Below, piece by piece: positions 8,049 to 16,493 of a stretch of 64,000 nt of DNA. The translations under genes and the position numbers were made by a program. Source of the DNA: Ruminococcus sp. Phil15. Lineage in GTDB: Bacteria > Bacillota > Clostridia > Oscillospirales > Ruminococcaceae. How positions within the stretch are numbered: position 1 is the stretch's first letter; each line of letters starts with the position of its first letter. The notes beneath the pieces were generated by a model. The model had not been told where the DNA came from. It saw nothing but the letters and a program-made list of their open reading frames with translations, and did not search any database. The DNA is taken from contig MSHC01000021.1 in the NCBI GenBank assembly GCA_001940995.1, positions 28,403-92,402 of the forward strand, read 5' to 3'.

Positions 8049-8690
8049 TTGATTATTACGGTAGACAATAACTATTATGCAGTGCCAAAGAGCAAGCTTC
8101 TCGGAAACTGCGGAGAAACAATGAGCCGAAGCGTCGAGGTCGTCTGCCCTGAGGTAGAGGGCGCTACAACCTATAAGCTCAGATTTTTACTGCCGGACAA
8201 GCAGACCTGCTACGATGCGGACGTGTCAGACGGAAGTATGACAGTAGGCGGAAGCCTTTTAGCGCAGACGGGCGAGGTGGAGTGCCAGTGGCTCGCTATG
8301 GGTTTTGACGGAAGCGGCAACGCATCTGTTATAGCGAAAAGCAACACTATGACGCTCGTTGTCGGGGAAAGCATCGGCTCTGAAACATCTTCGCCTGTTC
8401 CGACCTATGAGCAGGCGGCAGAGCTTTTTGACAGCGCACTCGCAGTACAGCAGGAGATAATGGAGATAAAGCCTGAGCTTGACGAAATTCACGACGCATT
8501 CGGCGGCTTCTCCTTTGTAAAATGCACTGAGTCGCAGTATAACGCCCTCTCGTCAAAGGACAGCAACACCCTCTATTATGTTCTTTTTGATAACGGCGTC
8601 ATAGGTCACTATATGGGCGATGTCGATATATATGAGGGCATAGGCGATTTGGAAGCCGCATTTGACAGAATAAACGGGGAGGCAGTCTGA
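8049..8690 (+). CDS. Phage-type tail or baseplate protein
   Basis: A 213-residue protein. The ORF track starts at 7884, but that runs through the terminator hairpin. GGAGG at 8036-8040 followed by TTG at 8049 gives a clean start. The N-terminal ~110 residues (VEVVCPEVEGATTYKLRF, TGEVECQWLA) resemble the beta-sandwich seen at the start of Firmicute phage baseplate upper proteins. A coiled region with Glu-rich text follows, then a short C-terminal domain. It heads a five-gene cassette with holin and lysin. The phage assignment rests on this similarity and the neighbours; the exact role is uncertain. Confidence 0.55.
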   Translation: MIITVDNNYYAVPKSKLLGNCGETMSRSVEVVCPEVEGATTYKLRFLLPDKQTCYDADVSDGSMTVGGSLLAQTGEVECQWLAMGFDGSGNASVIAKSNTMTLVVGESIGSETSSPVPTYEQAAELFDSALAVQQEIMEIKPELDEIHDAFGGFSFVKCTESQYNALSSKDSNTLYYVLFDNGVIGHYMGDVDIYEGIGDLEAAFDRINGEAV

Positions 8691-8908
8691 TGAGCGTTCT
8701 TGAAAAGTATAATTATCTTCTTGAAACAAAGCAGTTAATCCGTGAAAAGCTTGACCCGGACGGCACAAGGATCACGGACGCCACGCCGTTTCGTCAATAT
8801 GCGGAGTATATCGGCGGCAAGGGATATATTGAAGTTTCAAGCGTTGAAGAACTCGAAGCGACGCAAGCTCCCGACGGAACTCTTGCTCTTGTGACAGGAG
8901 GCGTATAA
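8690..8908 (+). CDS. Small phage-cassette protein, unknown function
   Basis: A 72-residue protein whose ATG overlaps the previous stop by one base (TGATG). The sequence (LLETKQLIREKLDPDG, TPFRQYAEYI) resembles short helical proteins found between tail genes in Firmicute phages. The second half, VEELEATQAPDGTLALV, looks like a small beta segment. The next gene begins immediately after its stop. The function is not known; the tight packing shows that it is translated with the cassette. Confidence 0.55.
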   Translation: MSVLEKYNYLLETKQLIREKLDPDGTRITDATPFRQYAEYIGGKGYIEVSSVEELEATQAPDGTLALVTGGV

Positions 8909-9409
8909 ATGGCATACATAAGCGGAGTTTATACTTTTAAAGACACACTGACAGAGTATGACGGAGTGGGAGAGTGGAACTGGAACAACAGATATCACTA
9001 TCTGATTCCCGTCACGCATAGTTTTCCAAACCTCACGACAGGGGCGGGTTCACCCTCAGACCCAAACTGGCAGCTTATGATAGCTAAGCAAGGCACGCTT
9101 GAATTTTCTATCAACACGGCGAGAATGACAAATGCTATGAACGGCTCTTATACTTATGTGTACCGCTGGATCGGTTCGCCGTTAGGTTGGAACAGCAACC
9201 GAAACGCTAATCCGAAAGACGCCGCCTACAAGGTCATCGACTTCGGAGATACTCCGCAGGAGATAGACGACAGCGTGTATAACTGGCTGATGAAGAACGT
9301 AGTCGTGCAGGATATTACGCCCGTTTATCTTAAAGCTAACGGCGAATGGGTAAAACAGAACGGCTTTATCCGTGAAAGCGGAAGCTGGAAACAGGTAAGC
9401 TTTGCGTAG
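8909..9409 (+). CDS. Phage tail-fibre-like protein
   Basis: A 166-residue protein that starts directly after the previous stop. The C-terminus contains a tandem motif of the type xxLKANGEWVKQ and RESGSWKQV, typical of short repeats at the ends of phage tail or head-fibre proteins. The central part is Trp/Asn-rich and has no recognisable enzyme motif. It probably binds a surface ligand, which is inference from the motif and from the neighbouring lysis genes. Confidence 0.5.
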   Translation: MAYISGVYTFKDTLTEYDGVGEWNWNNRYHYLIPVTHSFPNLTTGAGSPSDPNWQLMIAKQGTLEFSINTARMTNAMNGSYTYVYRWIGSPLGWNSNRNANPKDAAYKVIDFGDTPQEIDDSVYNWLMKNVVVQDITPVYLKANGEWVKQNGFIRESGSWKQVSFA

Positions 9410-9421
9410 GACGGTGATGAT

Positions 9422-9802
9422 ATGCTTAAATATGTTATAATGCTCGGAATTATCATAGGCCTTGCTGTCGCAGATTTTGCAACAGGATTTATAAAGGCAT
9501 ATGTCACAGACAGCGTGCAGAGCGCAAAAATGCGTAAAGGCGGACTGAACAAGCTGGGCGAAATTATCGTTATGCTCACAGCCTGCGGACTTGAAACGGG
9601 AGCGAAAATGCTTGGCAGACTTTCGGAAAACGAAGCGCTTTCCGAAACGGTAGGCGTGTTTGCTTCCTCTGCAATCTTTTGCTATATCGCACTTATGGAG
9701 GTAATAAGCATACTTGAGAACTATGCGGAAATAAACCCCGAGGCAAACGGCTGGATTTGCCTTGTTATCAGAAAATTGAAAGATAAAGATAAGGAGGACT
9801 GA
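9422..9802 (+). CDS. Phage holin family protein
   Basis: A 126-residue membrane protein resembling the holin family 4/toxin-secretion holins (pfam05105-like). It has an N-terminal helix (MLGIIIGLAVADFATGFIKA), the charged segment SAKMRKGGLNKLGE, and two further hydrophobic segments (VGVFASSAIFCYIALMEVISILEN). Holins oligomerise in the membrane and let the lysin reach peptidoglycan. The lysin gene follows four bases later, preceded by AAGGAGG. Confidence 0.82.
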   Translation: MLKYVIMLGIIIGLAVADFATGFIKAYVTDSVQSAKMRKGGLNKLGEIIVMLTACGLETGAKMLGRLSENEALSETVGVFASSAIFCYIALMEVISILENYAEINPEANGWICLVIRKLKDKDKED

Positions 9803-9806
9803 TATA

Positions 9807-10466
9807 ATGGCAGAAAAAACAGCGCAGGGCTTAGTCGCTTTCGCAAAGACTAAGCTCGGCACACCCTACGTCTACGGCGCAAAGGGTCAACTTCTGACCG
9901 AGAGCCTGTACAACACGCTCAAAGCACGCTACGGCTCTCTGGTCTGGACCTCGGACAAAAAGAAAATCGGCAAAATCTGCACCGACTGTTCGGGACTCAT
10001 ATCGTGGTACACAGGCACAGTCCGCAATTCCACAAGCTACAAGAATACGGCAGCACAGGTCTTGACAATAGACAAGCTTTCACAGGCAGTACCTGGCTGT
10101 GCAGTGTGGCGGCAGGGTCATATCGGTATTTATATCGGCGACGGTTACTGCATCGAAGCGAGAGGCTCGGCGTACGGGGTCGTAAAAACGAAGGTAAAAT
10201 CCCGTGATTTCACGCATATCCTGTGGCTGTCGGAGATTGAGTATGTCAAAGAGCCAAAACCTCAGAACACAAAGCAGTATTTCCCGAAAGCTGCATACAA
10301 AGGATATTCAATTGTCGACGGCTTGAAATCAATAAATGCAGAAAGCTCGTTTTCCTACCGCAGAAAAATCGCCAAAGCAAACGGTATTACCGCCTACATC
10401 GGTACCGCCTCGCAGAACAACAAGCTGCTTTTTCTCCTCAAAGAGGGAAAGCTTTTAAAGCCGTAA
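9807..10466 (+). CDS. NlpC/P60 endolysin
   Basis: A 219-residue peptidoglycan hydrolase. The NlpC/P60 domain (about residues 5-140) shows the catalytic cysteine in CTDCSGLI (C61) and the histidine in GHIGIYIGDG (H105). The C-terminal ~55 residues (DGLKSINAESSFSYRRKIAKANG, then LLFLLKEGKLLKP) match a small wall-binding repeat common in clostridial phage lysins. There is no signal peptide, as expected when a holin supplies the exit route. It is the last gene of the cassette, and a hairpin terminator follows. Confidence 0.88.
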   Translation: MAEKTAQGLVAFAKTKLGTPYVYGAKGQLLTESLYNTLKARYGSLVWTSDKKKIGKICTDCSGLISWYTGTVRNSTSYKNTAAQVLTIDKLSQAVPGCAVWRQGHIGIYIGDGYCIEARGSAYGVVKTKVKSRDFTHILWLSEIEYVKEPKPQNTKQYFPKAAYKGYSIVDGLKSINAESSFSYRRKIAKANGITAYIGTASQNNKLLFLLKEGKLLKP

Positions 10467-10471
10467 AAAAA

Positions 10472-10503
10472 CTGCCCGTCCGGGTTTTATACTCGGATGG
10501 GCA
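10472..10503. terminator. Bidirectional terminator between lysin and response regulator genes
   Basis: TGCCCGTCCG and CGGATGGGCA form a stem of about 10 bp (one G-U), with an A-run on the left and a T-rich tail on the right. It can therefore serve both converging transcripts. Confidence 0.75.
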
Positions 10504-10507
10504 TATT

Positions 10508-11137
10508 TTATTTAGCTATGTTTTTGAAATAGAATACCGCAAGCTGCGTCCTGTCACGCAGACCAAGCTTTTCAAGTATAAGACTCACGGAGTTTCTCAC
10601 AGTACCCTCGCTCAGAAAAAGCTCGGAGGCGATCTCCTTATTGTTCAGACCGTTTCCTACAAGCTCGATGATCTGCATTTCACGCTCCAAAAGGTCGTAT
10701 TCTTCGGGAGAAAAGCTCTTTTTCTGAGATGACATAACGCTCGTAAGCTTGTTCATTACCGCATCTCCGAATACTCTCTGTCCTCGCATAACCGCTTCTA
10801 TCGCAGGCGCAATTCCCTCAAAGTCCTGCTTTAGTATGTAACCCTTAGCGCCGATTGAAAGAGCCTTTGAAATGTACTCGTCGTCGGAAAAGGTCGTAAG
10901 GAAAAGAATCCTTGCATCGGGGAAATCTTTAAGTATCTCCTCGGCGGACGCAATACCCGTCATTCCGTTCATTCTTATGTCGCTCAAAAGCACGTCGGGC
11001 TTGTATTCTCTGTAAAGAGATACAGCGTCCTCGCCGCTTTCGCCTACTGCGCATACCTCTATTCCGCCCGATGCCTCAAGTATCGTTTTCAGCGACACGG
11101 AAACCAGCCTGTCGTCATCAACTATTACAACTCTCAT
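10508..11137 (-). CDS. Response regulator, NarL/LuxR type
   Basis: A 209-residue two-component regulator. The receiver domain has the acidic pocket VDDDR, phosphoacceptor D53 (VLLSDIRM) and a Lys in KGYILKQ. The C-terminal LuxR-type helix-turn-helix reads LVGNGLNNKEIASELFLSEGTVRNSV. It overlaps the histidine kinase gene by four bases (ATGA), so the pair is co-translated. The target genes are unknown; the glycosyltransferase gene upstream in the same operon suggests a cell-envelope signal. Confidence 0.92.
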   Translation of the reverse strand: MRVVIVDDDRLVSVSLKTILEASGGIEVCAVGESGEDAVSLYREYKPDVLLSDIRMNGMTGIASAEEILKDFPDARILFLTTFSDDEYISKALSIGAKGYILKQDFEGIAPAIEAVMRGQRVFGDAVMNKLTSVMSSQKKSFSPEEYDLLEREMQIIELVGNGLNNKEIASELFLSEGTVRNSVSLILEKLGLRDRTQLAVFYFKNIAK

Positions 11138-12219
11138 TTATTCTCTATCCCTTCTCTGGGTACAGTGACAAATATCCTGTACCCCCTGCTGCTGTCAATA
11201 CGGCATACACCGTCAAGCGCCTCTATTCTGTCGCTTATGTTCTGCAAGCCTATTCCGTTTGAATTTTCTTTTTTTACGGGTGTTCCGTTGTCCTCGAAAA
11301 TAAGCTGCCAGAAAGCGGGGTGTTCCCTAAGGATAACAGATACCTTGGTGCAGTCCGAATGTTTTATGACATTTGAAACAGCTTCTTTCACAATCGCTAT
11401 AAAGCACATCTTGATTTGAGTCGGGGCGCTTTCAGGTATGTCGCAGTTAAGCTTTACCTCGCATTTTCCGTCGAGTGCTGAGAGTGCGTCGTTTACCGAG
11501 TACGATAGCTTTACAGACTCGTCGTGCAGCCTGTGTACGCTTGAGCGTATGCTGTCCATAGCGCCCGAGAGAGTGTCGCCGATGCTCGAAAGCTGTTCTT
11601 TCACAAGCTCGTCTTTTTCTATGACCTTTAGCGCGCCGACCTGTAAAATAGAGCGTGAAAGCATATGTCCTACGTTGTCGTGAATTTCTCTTGCAATCCT
11701 GTTTCTCTCCGCAAGAGTCGCAAGCTGTACCTCGTAGTCCTGCTTTTCGATAAGCTCCTTGTTTTTCGCATACAGGAGGTTTTGCTTTTCCGTATTATCG
11801 TCACGCAGAAGTATAAGCTTCTTTTCATGCTCCTCAAGCTTTGCGGATTTTATTCCGAGAAAAACAGCCGCCATTACCGTGCCTATCATGAAAAAAAGGT
11901 CTTTTGCGCCGTGAAGCCTGCCAAGGAAGAAAACTGCCGTGACAGCCGGTACGGTAAGTGTGTAGTAATCTCGGGACTCGCATAAATCGTAAATCACAAT
12001 CGGCAGGAAAAGTAACAGGGCAGGGTGACAAACGGATAATCCACAGAATATCAGAGTAAGAAAAAGCCGCACCCTCTTTATGTCCCTGAAAGCCTCAAAA
12101 AGACTCGTAAAGGTGACCGCCGCCAGAATTATCATAACAGGCACAGCAAAGCCGTCCGTTACGATAACCGGCGGCAGACAGCAGAGCAATATAGTAAGCT
12201 TGTCAAAAAGCCTTCTCAT
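11134..12219 (-). CDS. Sensor histidine kinase (HisKA_3 type)
   Basis: A 361-residue kinase. About four to five hydrophobic segments fill the first ~120 residues, followed by a coiled coil (about 125-170). The HisKA_3 dimerisation motif ERNRIAREIHDNVGH holds the phosphorylated histidine H180. The C-terminal ATPase domain shows the N box (KEAVSNVIKHS) and G1/G2 boxes (FEDNG, NGIGLQNISDR). There is no large extracellular sensor domain, so it probably senses a membrane or envelope state. It lies 13 bases downstream of the GT2 gene and overlaps the response regulator gene. Confidence 0.9.
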   Translation of the reverse strand: MRRLFDKLTILLCCLPPVIVTDGFAVPVMIILAAVTFTSLFEAFRDIKRVRLFLTLIFCGLSVCHPALLLFLPIVIYDLCESRDYYTLTVPAVTAVFFLGRLHGAKDLFFMIGTVMAAVFLGIKSAKLEEHEKKLILLRDDNTEKQNLLYAKNKELIEKQDYEVQLATLAERNRIAREIHDNVGHMLSRSILQVGALKVIEKDELVKEQLSSIGDTLSGAMDSIRSSVHRLHDESVKLSYSVNDALSALDGKCEVKLNCDIPESAPTQIKMCFIAIVKEAVSNVIKHSDCTKVSVILREHPAFWQLIFEDNGTPVKKENSNGIGLQNISDRIEALDGVCRIDSSRGYRIFVTVPREGIENK

Positions 12220-12232
12220 ATTTTACGCACAC

Positions 12233-13075
12233 CTATCTCATAAGCTTTTTGTATATAACGCCCGTCAGCGACGACGGAAGCGCAAACAGCAAAAGCTGCA
12301 TACCGCAAGGTATAATGAAGTCAAAAATACCTGAGAAACCGCTCCTCAGCATTCTGTACCTTACCTCGATAAACGCCTTTGTGTTTCTGAGATTTCTGCG
12401 TCTTTTAAGGTTGTCCTTTGTCACCCTGTACCGTACAAGAACCTTGGGAATGTTTCCTCCTACAGCGCCGTTCATCAGCATTCTTACAACAAAGTCATAG
12501 TCCTCGCAGCGAAGCAGCTCGTCGCAGTATCCTCCGCAGGAAAGAGCCTCCGAACGCCTGAAAAGAATTGTCTGATTGTTAAAGGGCATTCTCATTTTAG
12601 CATATTTCAGCACCGCCGCAGATGAAAGCGGTACTTTCCTTATTGCGATTTTCTCGCCCGTGTCAGAACTGAACTCTTCAATGTAAGAGCCTATTATGTC
12701 AAGCTTAGGGTACAGCATCATTCTGCGCACCTGCATCTCAAATCTTTCGGGCAGAGCAATATCGTCGCTGTCCATCTTTCCGATAAGCTCGTTTCTGCAA
12801 AGCCTTATCGCAAGGTTTGCCGCCTTTGCCGTGCCGACGTGATCTTTGAGCCTTATTACCCTTATTATGTCGGGGTGCGTTTCCTGTGCGCTGTGCAGTA
12901 CCTTGTAAAGCTCGTGCGACAGCTCTCCGTCGCAGATTATTACGAAGTCGTTTGTCAGGTGTGTCTGATTTAAAATACTTTTAATGCTTTCTTCTAAAAA
13001 CTCTGCGTCCTCCTTGCCGTATACCGACATAGTGACGCTGTAAGGCAAAAGCCTTGTGCGCTTGCTGGGAGTCAT
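12233..13075 (-). CDS. Family 2 glycosyltransferase
   Basis: A 280-residue GT-A-fold glycosyltransferase. The nucleotide-binding N-terminus (SVTMSVYGKEDAEFLEESIKS-type text, QTHL) and the metal-binding DSDD (residues 102-105, KMDSDD) are intact. Later motifs (LRCEDYDFVVRML) fit inverting sugar transfer onto a lipid-linked or polymer acceptor. The C-terminus has a hydrophobic stretch that may contact the membrane. It is the first gene of a minus-strand operon with the two-component system, an unusual pairing that suggests envelope sensing. The start is supported by AGGAAG before the ATG. Confidence 0.85.
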   Translation of the reverse strand: MTPSKRTRLLPYSVTMSVYGKEDAEFLEESIKSILNQTHLTNDFVIICDGELSHELYKVLHSAQETHPDIIRVIRLKDHVGTAKAANLAIRLCRNELIGKMDSDDIALPERFEMQVRRMMLYPKLDIIGSYIEEFSSDTGEKIAIRKVPLSSAAVLKYAKMRMPFNNQTILFRRSEALSCGGYCDELLRCEDYDFVVRMLMNGAVGGNIPKVLVRYRVTKDNLKRRRNLRNTKAFIEVRYRMLRSGFSGIFDFIIPCGMQLLLFALPSSLTGVIYKKLMR

Positions 13076-13193
13076 ATCTTCCTGCCACTTTCTTTTTTAG
13101 TTTTATTGTGTTCCTATTTGTCAATAATATTATAGTATACCTGCACTAATTTGTCAATTATCGCAGATAAAGATGAAAAAAGAGTGATAAGCC

Positions 13194-13222
13194 TTGAAAA
13201 AAGAAATCAAATGTGTTAAAAT
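13194..13222 (+). promoter_or_regulatory. Sigma-A promoter of the phosphoglycosyltransferase gene
   Basis: TTGAAA (13194-13199), 17 bases, then TAAAAT (13217-13222). The site lies about 65 bases before the ATG. Confidence 0.6.
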
Positions 13223-13287
13223 ATCCGCAGAGGAAGGACAGATAATATTTTTATATCACAGCAAAATGTGTGGAGGCATAGATATAA

Positions 13288-14667
13288 ATGAACAAGAGAG
13301 AGCAATTCAAGCATCTTATAATGTTTTTTGATTCGCTGGTGCTTATATCCTTTGTCGTAATAACATTCGGTATCCTGTGGAGCGGATATTATAATAACGA
13401 AATCCTTTTCAAACCGTTCGTAAGAAAGGGCAACTACCTCCTTGTTGCCGTTTATGCGCTCGTGTACGCAATATTCGGAAACCTGTTTTCAAGCTTTAAG
13501 GTGGGATTTGTAAAGCCTATAGGGCTCATAGGCTCGCAGACTCTTACGATTATAGGAACAAATGCCGTTACCTATCTCCAGATGAGCCTTATAGCAAGAG
13601 GCTTTATGCCGATTATGCCGCTTGTCGTTCTGACGCTCATTGACATAGGCTACGCCATAGTCTGGGCAATGTGCAGCTCGGTTTTCTACCGCAGGGTTTA
13701 CCCCGCAAGAAAAATGATTGTTGTATTTGGCAGCCAGAGCGCAAGAGATTTGGTCATCAAGATGAGCAGGCGTGTGGACAAGTATATTATCTGCTCGTCG
13801 GTAAGCTCGGACGAGGACCTTGAAACAATAAAGAAAAAGATCTTAGAGTATGAGGCTGTAATAATTTGCGACGTGCCTGCCGAAAAGCGTTCAAAGATTT
13901 TGAAATTTACGTTTGAAAAGTCTATCAGAACATATATCAACCCTAAGATTTCAGATATCATCGTAAGAGGTGCGGACGAATTTCATATGTTTGATACGCC
14001 GCTTCTCCTTGCAAGAAATCAGGGACTCAGCATCGAGCAGAGAATGGCGAAAAGACTCGTTGACATTGTAGGCTCGCTCGTCTGCATAATCATACTCTCG
14101 CCGGTTATGCTCGTTACGGCAATAGCGATAAAGCTGTACGACAGAGGCCCCGTTTTCTATAAGCAGGAAAGGCTTACCGAGGGCGGCAGAGTATTCAAGA
14201 TGCTGAAATTCAGAAGTATGATACAGGACGCCGAGAAGGACGGAGTAGCAAGGCTGTCAAGCGAGCACGACAGCCGCATAACACCGGTAGGCAAGTTCAT
14301 AAGAGCCTGCCGTATCGACGAGCTTCCGCAGTTTTTCAATATCTTGGCAGGCGATGTGTCGTTTGTAGGTCCAAGACCCGAAAGACCGGAAATTGCAAAG
14401 CGGTATGAGGAAACAATGCCGGAGTTTTCATTCAGACTTAAAGTAAAAGCAGGACTTACAGGCTTCGCTCAGGTTTTCGGAAAGTATAACACAACCCCGT
14501 ATGATAAGCTCAAGCTCGACCTTATGTATATCGAAAGACATTCCCTGACGCTGGATTTCAAGATTTTCCTTATGACAATAAAGACGGTCTTTATCCCCGA
14601 CAGCACGGAGGGAATTGCCGACGGCGCTACTACAGCATTGCCGGACGAGAAAAACAAGAAAATATAG
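13288..14667 (+). CDS. Polyprenyl-phosphate sugar-1-phosphate transferase (exopolysaccharide priming)
   Basis: A 459-residue membrane enzyme of the WcaJ/RfbP (bacterial sugar transferase) type, which starts a glycan by moving a sugar-1-phosphate onto undecaprenyl phosphate. Four hydrophobic helices lie in the first ~140 residues, followed by a CoA-binding-like middle domain. The conserved C-terminal catalytic domain then shows KRLVDIVGS, GPVFYKQERLTEGG, FKMLKFRSM, DELPQFFNILAGDVSFVGPRPERP and GLTGFAQV. The sugar specificity cannot be read from the sequence. A hairpin terminator follows, so the next gene has its own promoter. Confidence 0.92.
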   Translation: MNKREQFKHLIMFFDSLVLISFVVITFGILWSGYYNNEILFKPFVRKGNYLLVAVYALVYAIFGNLFSSFKVGFVKPIGLIGSQTLTIIGTNAVTYLQMSLIARGFMPIMPLVVLTLIDIGYAIVWAMCSSVFYRRVYPARKMIVVFGSQSARDLVIKMSRRVDKYIICSSVSSDEDLETIKKKILEYEAVIICDVPAEKRSKILKFTFEKSIRTYINPKISDIIVRGADEFHMFDTPLLLARNQGLSIEQRMAKRLVDIVGSLVCIIILSPVMLVTAIAIKLYDRGPVFYKQERLTEGGRVFKMLKFRSMIQDAEKDGVARLSSEHDSRITPVGKFIRACRIDELPQFFNILAGDVSFVGPRPERPEIAKRYEETMPEFSFRLKVKAGLTGFAQVFGKYNTTPYDKLKLDLMYIERHSLTLDFKIFLMTIKTVFIPDSTEGIADGATTALPDEKNKKI

Positions 14668-14684
14668 CGTAATCGTAATATTGA

Positions 14685-14721
14685 AAAGTCGTTTCTGCGT
14701 TTTTGCAGGTGCGGCTTTTTT
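14685..14721 (+). terminator. Intrinsic terminator
   Basis: AAGTCG...CGGCTT with an inner CTGC/GCAG pair, followed by a run of T. It ends the phosphoglycosyltransferase transcript. Confidence 0.65.
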
Positions 14722-14746
14722 GTCGCATAGCGTGCGAAATTTTATA

Positions 14747-14775
14747 TTGCAAAAAGCGCCGAAACGTGATATACT
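14747..14775 (+). promoter_or_regulatory. Sigma-A promoter of the FAD oxidoreductase gene
   Basis: TTGCAA (14747-14752), 17 bases, TATACT (14770-14775), with TG two bases before the -10 as an extended element. Confidence 0.6.
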
Positions 14776-14838
14776 GTGTTATATGTATAAACTTTACTTT
14801 ACTCGGATACCACTCCGACAGAAAGGCAATAAGGAATT

Positions 14839-16425
14839 ATGAAAAATGTTGTGATAATAGGCGCAGGGCCTGCCGGCCTTACCGCCGCACATACCCTCCT
14901 TAAAGAAAGCAGTGACTTCCATCCTATCATTGTTGAGGCAAGCGGCCTCATCGGCGGAATTTCCCGTACGGAACGCTATAAGGGCAACAGAATAGATATA
15001 GGCGGACACCGCTTCTTCTCAAAGGACAAGGAGGTTATGAAGCTGTGGACGGAAATTCTTCCGCTTCAAGGCTCTCCGTCAAAGGACGATATCGTCCTCG
15101 GAAGAAAGCATACAATGTCCGATAACCCGGAAATCGACCCCGAAAAAATCGACGACGTATTCCTCGCCCGTACAAGAGTTTCAAGAATATACTTCAGAAA
15201 GAGGTTTTTTGACTATCCTATCTCGCTGAAGCCGCAGACGTTTATAAATATGGGCTTTGTAAATACAATGAAATCTGGCTTTGGCTATGTCGCAAGCGCA
15301 ATTCATAAAAGACCCGAGGACTCGCTTGAAAACTTTTACATAAACCGCTTCGGCAAGCCGCTGTACAGTATGTTCTTCGAGGACTATACAGAAAAGCTGT
15401 GGGGAGTGCATCCGAGCAATATCGCCGCAGATTGGGGCGCACAGCGTGTAAAGGGGCTTTCCGTCTGGAAGGTCATCACCTCCGCAATCACAAAGCCTTT
15501 CCGCAAAAAGGACGGGAAGGTCGAAACATCGCTAATCGAGGAATTTTATTACCCCAAGCACGGTCCCGGTCAGCTGTGGGAAAGGATGGCTGACATATGC
15601 GTGGAAAAGGGCGCAGAGCTTCTTACCTTCCGTGAGGTAGTAAGGATAAATGCAGAGAACGGCAGGGTTAAGTCGGTCGTCGTCAGAAATACCGACAAGG
15701 ATTCCGCTGACTTCGGCAGGGAAACCGAAATAGCCTGCGACTACCTCGTTTCGTCAATGGCAGTTAAGGATCTGGCACAATCGCTTCCCGATGTCCCGGA
15801 GGATATCTACAACATCGCCGTAAATCTTCCTTACCGTGACTTCATTACAGTGGGACTCCTGCTAAGCAGGCTCGAAATCAAGAATAAGACGAAGATGAAA
15901 ACCATAAACGATAACGTCCCCGACTGCTGGATCTATATTCAGGAAAGAGATGTAAAGCTGGGCAGACTCCAGATTTTCAACAACTGGTCGCCGTATATGG
16001 TAGACGATATGAACGAGCATATATGGGTAGGCCTTGAGTATTTCTGCAACGAGGGCGATAAAATGTGGAACACGCCGCCCGAGGAGTTTATGGACTTTGC
16101 CGCCGACGAATTACAGAAAATCGGCATCATAAAGAAAGAGAATATCCTCGACCGCTATACGACAAAGGTCAAGAAGGCTTATCCCGCTTACTTCGGCACC
16201 TACGCCGAGTTTGACAGGGTAAGGGAATATCTCGACAGCTATGAGAATATGTTCTGCGTCGGAAGAAACGGTCAGCACCGCTATAACAATATGGACCATT
16301 CAATGCTTACCGCAATAAATGCCGCAAGGTCGATAGTAAACGGCACGAACGATAAGTCCTCCGTGTGGAACGTGAATACTGAAAAGGAATACCACGAGGA
16401 AGCAAAGCAGGAAAAAAGCGAATAA
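14839..16425 (+). CDS. NAD(P)/FAD-dependent oxidoreductase (amine oxidase/UGM-like)
   Basis: A 528-residue flavoprotein. The N-terminal Rossmann motif [12 protein letters not shown], an acidic ribose-binding residue (VEASG) and [21 protein letters not shown] place it among the protoporphyrinogen-oxidase/UDP-galactopyranose-mutase-like flavoenzymes. The C-terminus [16 protein letters not shown] is the flavin-contact motif of this subgroup. Close relatives occur beside glycosyltransferases in polysaccharide loci. It could be a sugar-nucleotide mutase or an oxidoreductase of a lipid-linked intermediate; the substrate is not known. It lies between the priming enzyme gene and two GT-C genes. Confidence 0.78.
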   Translation: MKNVVIIGAGPAGLTAAHTLLKESSDFHPIIVEASGLIGGISRTERYKGNRIDIGGHRFFSKDKEVMKLWTEILPLQGSPSKDDIVLGRKHTMSDNPEIDPEKIDDVFLARTRVSRIYFRKRFFDYPISLKPQTFINMGFVNTMKSGFGYVASAIHKRPEDSLENFYINRFGKPLYSMFFEDYTEKLWGVHPSNIAADWGAQRVKGLSVWKVITSAITKPFRKKDGKVETSLIEEFYYPKHGPGQLWERMADICVEKGAELLTFREVVRINAENGRVKSVVVRNTDKDSADFGRETEIACDYLVSSMAVKDLAQSLPDVPEDIYNIAVNLPYRDFITVGLLLSRLEIKNKTKMKTINDNVPDCWIYIQERDVKLGRLQIFNNWSPYMVDDMNEHIWVGLEYFCNEGDKMWNTPPEEFMDFAADELQKIGIIKKENILDRYTTKVKKAYPAYFGTYAEFDRVREYLDSYENMFCVGRNGQHRYNNMDHSMLTAINAARSIVNGTNDKSSVWNVNTEKEYHEEAKQEKSE

Positions 16426-16432
16426 AAATATC

Positions 16433-16469
16433 CCTCCGTGCAGAAAGCCTTGTGCGGAGGATAATTTTT
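16433..16469 (+). terminator. Weak intrinsic terminator
   Basis: CCTCCGTGCA and TGTGCGGAGG pair over 10 bp (two G-U) around a short loop, followed by ATAATTTTT. It may only partly stop transcription into the GT-C genes. Confidence 0.55.
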
Positions 16470-16493
16470 GCGATATATACGGGCAGGTGTATT

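Noticed and set aside
9182-9862. 226-residue minus-strand ORF
   Set aside because: It crosses the fibre, holin and lysin genes on the other strand; the holin and lysin motifs show which strand is coding.
8049-10466. Diversity-generating retroelement or contractile injection system
   Set aside because: The tail-like genes prompted the idea, but no reverse transcriptase, template repeat, tail tube, sheath or baseplate set is present.
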